Below are positions 24,952 through 36,729 of a DNA stretch of 64,000 nucleotides, piece after piece (positions within the stretch are counted from its first letter, which is position 1; every line of letters starts with the position of its first letter). Source of the DNA: Polytrichum commune (Eukaryota; Streptophyta; Polytrichopsida; Polytrichales; Polytrichaceae); NCBI GenBank assembly GCA_950295325.1, contig OX485809.1, forward strand, positions 12,338,001-12,402,000. Reading direction: 5' to 3'. Under the pieces are notes generated by a model that worked only from the letters and a program-made list of their open reading frames with translations, was not told the origin of the DNA and searched no databases. The position numbers and the translations under genes are program-made.

Positions 24952-25378
24952 CACGGGGAGGTCACTCCATTGTCAAGTTGAACACCACGTGTGAACAAAG
25001 TTTGCTAACCCTATATTACATGCCATGGATAATATTTAAATCTATGATATTTTTTCTACATATACATAACCATTGATATTATCTTTTGTATATTTTTTTG
25101 AAATTTTTAGTCATCTTCATTTTTGTAGTAATGTTTTTAGTGCAATTCTTTGTCAGACTAGTTAGAAACGGTTCGTTTTATAAAATAAATAAAACAAATC
25201 GTCAACTTTAGTTACTTTTTTTTTACTATGTAATAGGTACCATGTTTATCTACTCATGAAAAAAAATTGATAAAAAATTGACCCATTTTGGTGATGCTTT
25301 ATGTAAAAAGTAGGATTTTTAACATGTAAAGTGTTTGCACGTGGTTGTTCAACTTTACAATGAAGTGACCTCCCCATG
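24952..25378. mobile_element. hAT-like MITE, copy 2
   Basis: A 427-bp element with ends CACGGGGAGGTCACTCC and GAAGTGACCTCCCCATG. It is flanked by a perfect 8-bp duplication, TCTTAGTC, at 24944-24951 and 25379-25386. The interior matches the 1070-1483 copy in opposite orientation. The exact duplication suggests it is younger than copy 1. It is non-coding. Confidence 0.85.
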
Positions 25379-25399
25379 TCTTAGTCAAACGCATATATT

Positions 25400-25740
25400 T
25401 GCATGACAGCTGGTTTGATGTGGTGACAAAAAAAATTGTCAAAAAGACATGTGTTTAAATGAGATTGAATTGGATGCTCAAAATACGAAAACCATTGTAG
25501 GCATTCAACATAATTGGCGGTACATATTTGACCATTGAACGAGCATAAGAATGTTCACTTTCATAATGAATAAATATTCATGCAAGCTCCAAACATTTTG
25601 AGGAAAGTGGTCACGCCCTCGATTTGCATTGCTATCTCATGCTAATCACATGTTTCATATCCATGAAGAAGTAGGCTAGTTGGAAAAAGTACTCATTCAA
25701 GACCCATCTACCTTAAGTAATGTGACACTTCACGCAACAA
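25400..25740. repeat. Dispersed repeat G, copy 2
   Basis: Similar to 190-500 and 49000-49345, sharing AGACATGTGTTTAAA-like text, CAACATAATTGG, ACGAGCATAAGAATGTTCAC and AAGACCCATCTACC. No ends, target duplication or coding capacity were identified. Confidence 0.5.
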
Positions 25741-26359
25741 CCCATGAGAACCATGCCAAGAGTCCAAGATTGCCACTACATTGTTTATGGTGTATATTAT
25801 GCATACTTTTAGTACGACTAACAGTTCAATGCACTATAGTGCGGCCCACAATATACACCATCGCATATTAAATAGTGTGAAACCTTGAGCTTGAGGAAAG
25901 TGTTTTTGCATCGATATTTCTACACACCCAAAATATATATTCTATTTTATAACATAACTTTTAACAAGGGTTTTTGGGGGAATTTAAGTCTTCTAACTTG
26001 GTTGAAATTTAATTTTAGAATTACACTGGGTATTCTAATTCTAGATTTGAAATAATTCATGTATGACAAGTATGAATTGGATCTCACTTTGTTGGAAGTG
26101 TCCACAATGCAAAATGTTTATCATCTATTTGAAATATTATGACCTATAATGTAGGCCTCCAATGTTATATAATGTGGGTTAAAATACAATGTGCACCAAT
26201 AGTATTATCCCTTAAGTTTTTAGTGTTGGCTTCCTTATATATAGTATGGCCCACAATTTTCACCATCATCTATATAGTTGGCTCTTGGACTTCAACCTAT
26301 CGTGGGCCTACCAAGGTAGACTTTGAGAAGGTCACAACCCAAGGGTTACAAGCCTTTTT
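25741..26359. other. Intergenic, nothing recognised
   Basis: AT-rich. ATAGTGCGGCCCACAATATACACCATC near 25838 and ATAGTATGGCCCACAATTTTCACCATC near 26242 are two copies of a short repeat about 400 bp apart. No gene is seen. Confidence 0.4.
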
Positions 26360-26498
26360 CAATATTTTATCTTTATCATACACTTATATTTGATTCAATA
26401 CTTTATCTTTATCATACACTTATATTTGATTCAATACTTTATCTTTATCATACACTTATATTTGATTCAGTATTTTATCTTTATCATGCACTTATAGT
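26360..26498. repeat. 36-bp tandem repeat, about four copies
   Basis: Units start at 26360, 26396, 26432 and 26468 (the last is partial). Each reads CAATACTTTATCTTTATCAT then ACACTTATATTTGATT with at most a few changes. Because 36 is divisible by three, the frame stays open and makes a repeated 12-residue peptide, which I treat as incidental. Confidence 0.85.
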
Positions 26499-27916
26499 GT
26501 GTGGGTTGGTTAGATCTGAGCATGGATACACAACAAGACACGTGTTTAAAAGAGGTTGGACTACGTGCTAATAGATTTGTCCTACGTGGACAAGTCTTCA
26601 TTGGAAACCTAAATGACGTGTGTTGGTGACTATGAAATATAACCCCCTATATACAAGACAATTGTAAAGAAAAGAGAACATGTGCTTATTATTGGTAGGC
26701 TAGAAAATGGACTCATGCATATATATACTAAACTTTTGAATTTTATATGATAAATGACTCCACTATATACACAGAATATAAATCATGAAATTAATAAGCC
26801 TTTACTACATGTACAAGCCACTTTCACTTTCCAATGAGAGAATAATTGCACATCTATTCATTTATAAGAAGTAACTCATAATAATCTGACTCTAGACTAC
26901 ACATCATTTGGATGAAAAAAACATACATGGGATGAAACTAACATGTATATTTGTCAACCATTTTCTCTAAAGTTAGGGCCCCCCATTGTGTATACTTACT
27001 TTTGTGCTTTGAGTTCTCAAGACCCTTTTAAAATGTAGAGACTAGAGAGAGAAAAACACCTCCACGTCAATGTTAACAATTTCCCTCCATAAAAATAATT
27101 GTATGGGCTTGACCTCCACCTCTCACTTTTAATCAACATAAAATACACAACTTGATGATGGTTGTCTTAAAGCTCGTAATGCTTTATGGCTTCCTAGAAA
27201 TTACATTCCCGTGCATGAAGCTTGATCCTTGTGAATGAAAATGTCCATGTTGTGCACTTAGAGATTGACAAAATATTTGTTTCCCCAAAATATCATATGA
27301 TAATTTTAACGCTATGATCACAAGCGAGGTTATAATGTAAATCTAGATTGCCAAAAGCATGTAGCATTTGGAAGTAATGGATGCCCATAACACAGCGTAG
27401 TATTATTGGGTCTTGAAAGCCGCTTACCAAATGACAAGAATTTTTTCTTGCAAGAGTCTGTAAGTACATGGGCCTAGGAACATTTTGTCAATGCTTTAAT
27501 GTTTCAGCTAAAAAAGTTCTAACCACTCTTAAAAAAGCATTAGAGAATATGGTTTGTCTTTGTAGTGGTCTTCCTTGAATTATATGAAGATTGAGAAATG
27601 ACCTTGCTTTCAATTGCCTATGTGACTAGTTGAGAGAACCCACCATATTATTTGAAGTGCACTCCTTAATTATGGTAGGATTGAGTGGCAAAAGACTCTC
27701 AAAGATCTTGAGAGAACACCGGATTTTGCTTACAATGATGCCTTAAAAGAGTTTGATTTGGTTTGGTGTGCTAAAAACCTCATCACCTATGGATATTGTT
27801 ACATGAAACCCATCTTTAGTTGTTACTTGAAGAGATAGACCCAAGATGGGTATTGCTACCTAATGCCAGGGGGGCCCTTCTTTTGGTTTATCCCCGGTTC
27901 TTTTGCAATTGAATTT
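26499..27916. other. Intergenic, nothing recognised
   Basis: About 26505-26575 resembles 63696-63770 (GGTTAGATCT..., ACACGTGTTTAAAAGAG, GACTACGTGCT), a fragment of repeat G. The remainder has no recognisable gene or bounded element. Confidence 0.4.
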
Positions 27917-27927
27917 GTTTCAATTTG

Positions 27928-28059
27928 GTTGGCGGTTCGAATCCCGGCTGTGAAATCTCCTCTCTACTTGACGAAAAACTTGCCATGTGGTAAACTGCCT
28001 CCTATGCTTTGGCGTTGGCCGGTCGGCCTTCTGTCTCAAAAGAAGAAGAAGAAGAAGAA
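27928..28059 (+). mobile_element. tRNA-derived SINE family 1, copy 2 (5'-truncated)
   Basis: The copy starts at the B box GGTTCGAATCC (27933-27943) and lacks the A-box half. It ends in an (AAG)n tail at 28038-28059. It is flanked by GTTTCAATTTG at 27917-27927 and 28060-28070, a perfect 11-bp duplication. 5' truncation with duplications shows insertion by target-primed reverse transcription. The body matches the copies at 5890-6054 and 57057-57239. Confidence 0.8.
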
Positions 28060-28070
28060 GTTTCAATTTG

Positions 28071-28805
28071 TACCCAAAAAATAAAACACACAAATACAAG
28101 TACGTGTGCATTGCTGACCTAATTCGAATACGGTGCTCCAATTTTGAACGTAGACCCCGAGATGAAGGGCATGTGCCAAGTGGTTTTCAAGAGCCTTGAT
28201 TCAAGGGGCCTAGTTGATTCAAAAGGTATCGTTGATTGACTTTGGGATACATAATATCTGTGTTGCAATAATGGTGATGGATAAGGGGTTTGATACTCTC
28301 CAACAAGGTTCCAATTTTGGTGCTCGTCGCGTGCTCCTAATCATACTCAAACATTTTATGTGATTTTAATACGACACACTAGCTTACTTGAACTTTTTTG
28401 TGTTCATACATTGACCCCCGCTCTTCAAGCCGCCTCTCTTCATTGGGTGACTCAAATGCATAAGTTAGGAGACGTTCTCATTGACGACCTAAACTTATAC
28501 TATACCACCCTTTTACCAAGAAACCTCAACATGGAGGAATCACTTTGCTCATTCCAAGCTCCACCGGCATGATACCAAGGAATATGATAATGAGATAATA
28601 GTAGATTCCACTAAAGCATAGTGGCCATATTCCGAGTACCGTAAGGTTGCAATAGTGTGCGGAAGCTAATAAAATACTATTCGGTATTCCGACATTCTTA
28701 ATTGATGTCTCACCGTCATTCACAATCACATGCTACCCCTAGCGTAACTTACAATGCCCACATCATTTATTATTCTCGGTAAAGAATAATAGCCACATCC
28801 TTTCA
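28071..28805. other. Intergenic, nothing recognised
   Basis: No gene or bounded repeat was seen. Open frames of 60-73 codons are present without domains. Confidence 0.4.
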
Positions 28806-28925
28806 CCTACTTTCTAAGGGTGTGTCTCCATGTAGGCTGCTTGCCCACTAGATTCTAGTGAGAATAAGGACAAACCCGCCCAATTGTAGATGGAATCTAG
28901 TGGGGTAGGGCTCGTATGTGCCGAC
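28806..28925 (+). repeat. SINE family 2 fragment, copy 1
   Basis: Shares AAGGGTGTGTCTCCATGTAG, GCCCACTAGATTCTAG, GGACAAACCCGCCCAA and GTAGGGCTCGTATGTGCC with 37300-37385 (+) and 37641-37835 (-). The head with the polymerase III boxes is missing here. Confidence 0.5.
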
Positions 28926-28927
28926 TA

Positions 28928-29095
28928 CACTAAATATGATGTTTAGTGCCATATGGTGTTTTATGTCACTATGGTAACTTTTCGGATGACACTTCTTATG
29001 AATAAGTGAACAAGTATTGTCATGGATGATGGATGAATTCATCCATTGGCCAAAACCATGCCTTTCTCTACATATACAATGGATAAATGCCTCCA
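28928..29095. mobile_element. TA-flanked element family D, copy 1 (partial)
   Basis: Begins after TA with CACTAAATATGATGTTTAGT, then follows the D interior (TTTATGTCACTATGGTAAC, GGATGACACTTCTTATGAAT, TGTCATGGATGATGGATGAA). The right end is not recognisable, so the copy appears truncated near 29095. Better copies are at 38247-38548 and 57775-58854. Confidence 0.55.
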
Positions 29096-30180
29096 TTACA
29101 TATACATGATGAATTAGATAATCCTTTGTTTACATATGAAACCCACCTTCACTTTCCAAAGAGAAAGTCAATGAATGTTCATCCGTAGCATGTAACTCAA
29201 TGATTGTATCAAAATAAACAAAATTAAGAGCACAATAACTTAGCCACAATGTAGAGAGCAAAACTAAAGGAAGCCCATGAGAGCTCCAAGAGCCTCTCAG
29301 TTGTAAAAATCACATGCAAACCCTAACATGAAGACACATGGTAATTATTGAGGACTACGACCATATGAAAACAATGGATGAGAATGTGAAGTGGATGCAA
29401 CCAACACATCTATGTCGAATTTTTTTCACTAAACGTTAGGGCCCCCTCTTGTACACCTACCTTTACTTCATAAAATTTAATAGACGTACACACTAGAGAA
29501 GAACAACACCCCTCCCGTATGCATACTACGCATGCTAATGCCACAAATAATACTCACGTTAGTTCGTATATGGCATGAAGAGTCCACCCCTACTGATTAA
29601 TGTTAATGATTATTGGATACCAATGAAGTGACTACTCCTTGTAAAGAGTGAAGTAGTCTTACATCTAACGTCATTATCCTTTAGGACATGGCCAAATATG
29701 TTCTACTAACAAACACTCTATTCACTCTGATCTTCAAAAAGATTGGAGTTCTTTGTTTCTCCTTCTCTTCGTAAAGAGATCACGATTGAGATGTACCATT
29801 TATTATTAAGAAGAAAATATGATGATGATGATGATGACAACAACTCTTCGCCATTCTATTGATGGTTGATTTGAGTAGTGCAAATCAAGAACAACACAAT
29901 GTTTGGACTTTCCTTTTAGTTGACGTCTACTTGCAACACTAGAAACTACACACTCACCAATTTAGGCACACATGGGCAAATACGTTACAATGTATAGTAT
30001 AATGGACATTATAATGAAGAGAGAATTGTATTGAGATAATTGTGTGTCCATATAACTTACCCATATGATCTTCCCATCTACTTACAGACAAGTAACTTCC
30101 GATTGCCTCATGAGGAGTACGCCTAAGTTAAGAGGGTTATGTACATCTAGGGTAGACATCTTCTTATCGTTCATTCAATT
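29096..30180. other. Intergenic, nothing recognised
   Basis: Contains a (GAT)n run at about 29820-29836 and a fragment related to 23340-23450 near 29130-29200. No gene is seen. Confidence 0.4.
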
Positions 30181-30656
30181 AGGGCCACTTCACACACGCA
30201 ATTGCAAGCCCGTGACCATTACACTTCAAGCACTCTCATTGGTGGAAAAGGCCGAGCCGGTCCAAGTTCACTTCACACTACGCTTGAGGGACCAATAGAG
30301 TATGTGAATGTAACATGGATGTAAGAGTCTACATGGATTCCTACATGGCATCGAATGGATCATCTTTCATGGTCACTTGGATTATTTTCAAGAACCACCG
30401 CTTGGAGGTAGGCCTAGCACAAACCGGGAGACCATGGCACTCCGAACGCTCACAACCGTTGGTTTATTCTATTTTATCATGTGTGAGGACCCGCGTGAAT
30501 AGAAATTCTTTGAAATAGCATTTGGTTGAGGGCCCAGTCACATATGACTTCACACTACACGATTTTGGGGGTGTCTTGGGACAACCTTTGGAGACTTTCT
30601 TTTGGGCTCTCACAATTTCATGGTCACGGCTCTTGGCTCGTGTGTGAAGTGACCCT
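30181..30656. mobile_element. Inverted-repeat element family C, copy 2
   Basis: The ends AGGGCCACTTCACACACGCA and GGCTCGTGTGTGAAGTGACC/CT are inverse. The interior matches copy 1 at 2196-2705 in the same orientation. It is non-coding, and no clear target duplication was found. Confidence 0.65.
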
Positions 30657-31342
30657 TGGTTTGTTAGAGCTTGGGTGAGGTTCGAGCGATGGTTGTGCTA
30701 TGGAGTGACCGTCCGAGTTATTGAATGTGCAGGCGCATTCAATTGATGTCGTGGTTTGGGCATGTGCGAGCATTCTTCGCCATTGTTGGGAACCATTTGT
30801 TTCTTGCTTCGAGTTTTTCTAAGAGATTATGGTCTCACACATCACTAGGTTTTAATTGAATCGAGACTTATGCATGCAATTTGAACATAGTGAAAATGTT
30901 TATGTGCATTTCTATGATAAAAATGATAATTACTAGTCTTAGATGTAGATTGCATCGCTTGTTGTAACACGTTTTAGTTGCATGCACACTATGTCATTTG
31001 GGAGAAATAGATATCCATAATGATAATCTAACCACATTGCTTCTCAAAGTATGTATGACTAGGATTTTTGTCATATCATTTGGGCATCATCCCCCAAATA
31101 GTATTATTTTCAATGCGGTTGCCTTGACAGCGCAAAATATACCCTCAAATGCATTATTATTGTAGACACAACTTTTGTCCATCTTTTAATTAAATCCCTA
31201 GATGTGTGTATGCACATAGTTGATGGTGCTTTGGTGGGATGGAGGTCAAGCTTGTGGGTTATGATGCAAGAGTTGTGAGCTTGCAATTGGCCCCATTTTG
31301 AGGTTGAGATCTATGGAAGCAGTTGTAAGTGTTGTGCCTAGG
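30657..31342. other. Intergenic, nothing recognised
   Basis: No gene, RNA or bounded repeat can be supported. Confidence 0.4.
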
Positions 31343-31354
31343 TAGGAGGACCCC

Positions 31355-32624
31355 AAGGCACCACGGGCCTTGGCTTGGTGGTTAGGGCTCATGGCCCCCA
31401 ATGAGGAGGTTGTGGGTTCTATTCCCCATGCTGGCGTGGTGCTCACCACCTTAGTCCACCCAACTATGGTGGGGGGTCCTTGGACCTTGTTGTATGGGTA
31501 CCTCAAAGCCCTTTGGGGGGATACCATGTCCGGTATCTTCAAGGCACTAGTGGCTAGCTAGGAACTAGTATAGTGTGTCACTACAGTCCACCCTCTATAA
31601 GTGTTACCTCTATAAGTGTTAAAATTCCATAAGTGTTAACATTTTTTCTACTCCCTACTTGGGGAGACTACAATAACGTTAAGTGTTAAGTGTTAACTGA
31701 TTGGCTACTCCCCTCTTTTTAATTTTGCCCTCTATATCTGTTAACTTATTATTATACTATATAATACCATACAATATAATATACTGTAACATAGCACATG
31801 TAATATGCTGTAACATATTGTAACATACCCCCCATTTAGAAATTATTAGGGTTTAGGATATTGACTGCAAGTCCCTCCCTCGTCAACTCAGTTTACCCTA
31901 GCAGGTTGAGCTAGTCTACCAGCGTTCGAATTTCTGAGAATGTTGTTTTCGAATTTCAGACTTGTAGGGCAAATCACCTACCATTAGAAAGCTATTGAGG
32001 AGACGATTCCAATGGTAGTAGTTTTGTCGAATTCCGACTTCTAACGAGTGAGTTATGGTTGGCCGAAATCTGCCTTCCAAGTCTCCCGCGGCAGTGGCGG
32101 CGAGTTTTGTCTGATTAATTTTGAGGGTGCTGTATTATTTTTTGTGGATAGGGTTTGTGTCCTTGTGGTTTAGAGTCAGTTTGCATCTGTCTTTCAATTT
32201 AATCTAGGACAGTAGAGATGGGGAAGGCTTCAGAGTTCAGGCTTCAGAGTTCAAACCTCTATAGATGCCTTCTTCCATCCTAGAGGAGTGGAAATGGAGG
32301 AGTGAGACTCCTCAATTGTATTTTGGAACTTCATTTGGTATTATAACAATATTTTACTTGTGTTACATTTATACGTGTTATGTTTTGATTTGTTAAACTC
32401 TATATTTCTATAAGTGTTAACACTCTATAAGTGTTAACAATATTACCACTCCCAATTGTTAACACTTATAGAGGGTGGACTGTATAGTGTCCATCCTCGA
32501 AAGGGGAGAGTAGTATTTGTCCCAGTGTCCCCTTGTCCAGTGGGCATCGGGTCATTGGCATTACGAACGGACACTTTATTCACGCCGGCCCCTTGCTAAA
32601 AAGGGACCGGAGTTTCTATCTATC
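31355..32624 (+). mobile_element. tRNA-derived SINE family 3, split by a pogo-like insertion
   Basis: The polymerase III A box TGGCTTGGTGG is at 31371-31381 and the B box GGTTCTATTCC at 31415-31425, with tRNA-like spacing. The 3' end is a short (TATC)n tail. The perfect 12-bp duplication TAGGAGGACCCC flanks it at 31343-31354 and 32625-32636. The inner segment 31584-32482 plus one TA is a later DNA-transposon insertion; removing it leaves a SINE body of about 369 bp. It encodes no protein. Confidence 0.8.
31584..32482. mobile_element. Pogo/Emigrant-like non-autonomous element
   Basis: An 899-bp element with ends CAGTCCACCCTCTATAAGTG and its inverse, flanked by TA at 31582-31583 and 32483-32484. 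Plant pogo-group MITEs (Emigrant/Lemi1) also start CAG with ACCTCTATAA-like text and duplicate TA. CTCTATAAGTGTTA is repeated just inside both ends, resembling subterminal transposase-binding repeats. No transposase frame is present. Confidence 0.8.
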
Positions 32625-32636
32625 TAGGAGGACCCC

Positions 32637-33451
32637 TCTAATTTACGATTGTTGGGAAGAATGTCGGGATTGAACTGAAGGATGAGTATTGCAGGTCTTG
32701 CACCCATAGCTTCAGTTGCAAGAAGCAAAGACACGGTTAGCAAGGATAATTCCCACATAAATCGAGTGGTCATCTAGAGATTAATTTGACCTCGTGGAAT
32801 CGTAGCGAGATTTTGTTGTTGTTTGCAACGATATCCCCGGAGGTTTTTGGGCATAATCGGTCAAAACCCTAGTGTTTCCAAGTCCAACTGGTTACATGTG
32901 ATCTTTCAGGGTTTCTTTATTAATTTGAGGCATATATTGCATGGGAGGGGCATTGTTTTTGTGTGTGTGTGTGGCCATAATTGTATTCTGATTGTAAATA
33001 AAAAAACACCGCTCCTCTATGTATAATAAAAAATGTAGGTGGATTTCAAAGTGTTTTTTTTTTTAAATAAAATAAAATTACATGACATTCTTCAACAATG
33101 TGCATGTGTTTTTGGAGGCCCTAGGATTATAACCTTGAGATGTTTGAAAACCCTACGTAGGGAAACTCATATTCGGAGTGAGCTCGAGCATCCCATGGTT
33201 GTAATTCCCAAGGCCCCACATCAATGAGTAATGTTATGAAGTGGTATTGGATTATGATTAGAATTTTGCTTTGATCGTCGCACATCAATCTAATTGACCC
33301 AAGGTTGAGAAACCATGATGCCTTGTAAAGACATCAAACCCACATCACCTCCTTGGTTTCCTCTTCAAATGCACAATACTATGATTTGGTGGAACATAGA
33401 GCAATGCGTGATTGATAAGTGCCATTTGGTGTAAACATAAAGGGGCTAGTT

Positions 33452-33453
<2 letters not shown>
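32637..33453. other. Intergenic with dispersed fragments
   Basis: About 32830-32940 resembles 540-660, and 33110-33240 resembles 3550-3665. A (GT)n run is near 32958. No gene is seen. Confidence 0.4.

Positions 33454-33511
<58 letters not shown>
33454..33511. repeat. (TC)n microsatellite
   Basis: An uninterrupted TC dinucleotide run of about 58 bp. Confidence 0.95.
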
Positions 33512-33517
<6 letters not shown>

Positions 33518-33629
33518 ACAACACTACAAGTTGTCAAGAGCAAACCTTGCTTTGTAAACCAGTTTCGCGTTCACATGTGAGCCCACGACTACAATCAAGG
33601 TTAAGAACCCCTCATTCACACCAACACTA

Positions 33630-33833
33630 CAATGTTTTGTCTAATTAGTGTGGGTTATCATTTACTATAATTCTTTACCGACATAATCATTTTTTACCAA
33701 CTAAGTTATATCATATTCTTTGGTGTGTATACTACCTACTCATGATATATGGGTAAAAAATAATGCTCTTAATTAGATATTATAGCAATGCATAACTTCA
33801 AATGGTAACCCACACTAATTAGTCAAAACAACG
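33630..33833. mobile_element. TA-flanked MITE family A, copy 1
   Basis: A 204-bp intact MITE with ends CAATGTTTTGTCTAATTAGT and the inverse of CGTTGTTTTGACTAATTAGT, each followed by GTGGGTTA-type sequence. TA flanks both sides (33628-33629 and 33834-33835), as for Tc1/mariner-type insertions. Related copies are at 56375-56579 and 57653-58951. It is non-coding. Confidence 0.8.
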
Positions 33834-33835
33834 TA

Positions 33836-35402
33836 GTAGTTGGTGTTGTCATTGTGTGTGTGTCTCTCTCTATCTCCAATTCTCCAACATGGAGTAAAAG
33901 ACACCCTTCTCCGAAAAGCCTTTGAGGAATCCAATAACACATGTGATTGGATGGAGATGTTCCTCATGTGGATGGGCTCATGCACCAAGATAAGCATAAC
34001 AAATATGCCAACGTGTATGTTGCAAAAAGACTAACTTACCAATCATTCGAAGGTGTTGATGAGCATTTGAGTTTGAATCATGTCGAAGTCCCAGGTTACA
34101 GTCTTCATGTTGAAGTTCGCGACAATGGATAGAGTGTGATCTACTTGATGGAGTGAGAGGTCCTTGACCAATTTCTCCCATTTAAAGACCCACATACTTC
34201 GAAACAAGGCCTAAGTTAGATGAGGCTATTGTGAACACCTCTAGCTTTGTGGAATCGTCCAGTTGATGGATTCAAGTCTTAGAAGCTTGAGCTAAGTAAT
34301 ATTTGTAAAACCTGATCAAAGCATTTGAAAATCATTAAAATTGGAGTTGAGGAAGGTGTTGATCTAAGCTCCAGGATCAAAGATTCTTTGTTTCCCAATC
34401 TGGTGTTATAGGGGGGGGGGACTCTTTATCGTTTCATGTTGTGTAAGTGGACGACATCACCAACAAATTTTGTATGGGTCATTTGCCAATGAAAACCAAG
34501 TTTAATGGCACTATTGGTTGTGTCATGTCTCTAAAGTGGTCACCGGTAAGATAAATTGGTTCCTAACTGGATTTTCATTATAGAAGACCCACAACACAAG
34601 TTGGTCGACACCTCACAACCACATGCCGCCTCCTAATTTGCACACCTCGCCCACAAAAACCAAACGTGTCATAACACTCCTAATTATGAAGAATGGTGGG
34701 TGTAGTTCAACTTCTCTGAAGGTGACTAACCCAACTATCATCAAGACAACAGCCAAATCACCATGTATTACTCACCCCACTGAATTGGAGCAACTGCATC
34801 GCTGATGAGAACCCACAAATAGGTGTCCGATTCAGGAAGCTAACCGGTTTAGCCTCATATACCTCCTTAAGTACGTCATCTTCAACTTGTTGTGGAGTTG
34901 GTTTGGGAGCCATTGCATTTTCCTGATATCGTCACTTGTTTTGAAGATGTCGTTGACGCACAAAACAAATGAGAATATTGCCAGTTTCTGGAAGGCAATA
35001 TAGGTTGCCATTTATAGACGATTGTTGGGTGAGTCGCTTTTGAAGAAACGTGTTAATGTGTCGGTACCATTGCCAAGGAAATTGTGGAGGCCATGTATAT
35101 ATATACAAGGCTTGGTCAAGGACACATACAATGTTCTCAGCATGCATGCAACCAACTTCACGAGTGTTGCGTGTGTTCGTGACGTGTTCCTTGAGCCTGT
35201 TGTTGTTATGAATTGCGGTTTTGGCATCGTGGTGGTGGACCTCTCTGTCCTCGAGTGACGCCTCCAACACTTACACATGTTATGATATGAGAACTTCCCA
35301 ATGGCTACAAAAGTCTCATCGAAGTCAATCACGGCTTGTCATTGGAGCTTTCAACACTTTGTGCCTTTCTTCAACACCGTCTACATCGGGCTCCACTTTG
35401 TA
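33836..35402. other. Intergenic, nothing recognised
   Basis: No gene or bounded repeat can be supported. Overlapping open frames on both strands at 34932-35332 carry no recognisable domain. Confidence 0.4.
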
Positions 35403-35760
35403 CACTAGGAAAAGAAAAGAAAAAAACTATGCTCAAAAAATTGCCGCCGAAATCAGTTGCGGTTCTTTTGACCCAGCCCGATTTTTTGCAGTCGCTAAAC
35501 AACTATATATTCTTCTTCATCATTTTGCGGTTGTAATTTTAAATTTGTTTTTGGGAGGGGGATGTGTAGTATACCGTTGGAAAGGTATTCTCAAGACCTT
35601 TCCAACGGTATATTACACGCCCCCAAGTTCCAAACATTTCAGTTGCTAAACCAAAAAAAAAAACAAATTTGCAGTCGTTTAGCAACTCCATACCAGGCTG
35701 GTCAAAAAAACCGCAGCCGATTTCGGCTGCGATTCTTTTTGGCATAATTTTATACTAGTG
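35403..35760. mobile_element. Foldback element F with central hairpin
   Basis: About 358 bp. The arms CAAAAAATTGCCGCCGAAAT and GTTGCGGTTCTTTTGACC on the left pair with GGTCAAAAAAACCGCAGCC and GATTTCGGCTGCGATTCTTT on the right. The centre (about 35570-35613) is a tight hairpin of TATACCGTTGGAAAGGT and its complement. The same hairpin occurs inside the element at 59481-60613. No certain target duplication was found. Confidence 0.6.
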
Positions 35761-36291
35761 GTTGATCCACTTTGTTATTATGGCACACTCCCTTGGTGGA
35801 AGTAGTTGTGCATGACTAGGTTTCCATTTTGTACACGTTGGACGTTTCTTTGTCCATGGCATCATGCCAATGGGAGTCGTGTTGAGTGTGTGGGAAGGTG
35901 AGGTCCTCTTCCATGTTGGCAACATGGTTATCAAGCCGTGTGTCGCCCTTTCTCACTTGCATGGATATGTGAGGTTGGAACCAAACACTTGGTTGGGAGG
36001 GAGAATTGTGCTTTGCGAGGCAAAGTGTCATGAGGTGCAAAATCGGCGAGCGTTCCTTTTAAGACATGGGAGCAAAACGCATGAATGTCCATGAGAGGGT
36101 TGCTATGGTGAGAACTCCATGACCAAGAGCGTGGCGTAGCATATGGGCGCATACCTTAGACTTGGGGTTGTTCAAGAAGAACTTTTAATATGCATAGGAG
36201 CGTGCATTGTTGTGAGGTGCACACCAACCATTGAGGCACAAACGAATCCATTGTCTCTCGAGATATCGGTTGAATGGCAAGCTTTTGGGAC
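35761..36291. other. Intergenic, nothing recognised
   Basis: No gene or bounded repeat can be supported. Confidence 0.4.
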
Positions 36292-36729
36292 CCATTAAGG
36301 TAGAAATACTCAAACCAATTAACCACCCTCTACGAGTGCACTAGACCGCCGTCATAATAGCAGTGAAGTGCCATTTCCGAAACTGATCATGGCGAGGCGA
36401 CAACTTCAATGCGTGTACACTCAGTGTAGCCAATGGGAGTCAAGTTTTGATGTACTCGTGAGGTAACTGATTTAGGTGATGTTATGTATGAAAATGCGGA
36501 TTACGGTGTTCGGTGCAGGGAGAATCTAGTGAACGAGTAGGGGGTTTGACAACTTTCCAATTTGAAAAATTGTAGAATTTTTTAAACATGGCAAAAAAAA
36601 GTATGAAACAACTTGCATTCTTCATGAATCCTTCTCGTCTATCTTGGAAAATTATCTCATGATTGTAAGACCATATCTTCAATGCGAATCACCTTATTTT
36701 CACAGGTTTTGGTATTTCTACCTTAATGG
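36292..36729. repeat. Candidate element bounded by 18-bp perfect inverted repeats
   Basis: CCATTAAGGTAGAAATAC at 36292-36309 is exactly inverted at 36712-36729. The similarity weakens further inside (CAAACC against CAAAACC). No target duplication and no second copy were seen, so mobile origin is only inferred. Confidence 0.4.

Noticed and set aside
27933-27943. Possible tRNA gene at a perfect B box
   Set aside because: No acceptor stem, anticodon arm or A half can be folded. The tail and duplications show a SINE.
33454-33511. CT run as a promoter Y-patch or GAGA element
   Set aside because: It is a pure microsatellite with no gene nearby.
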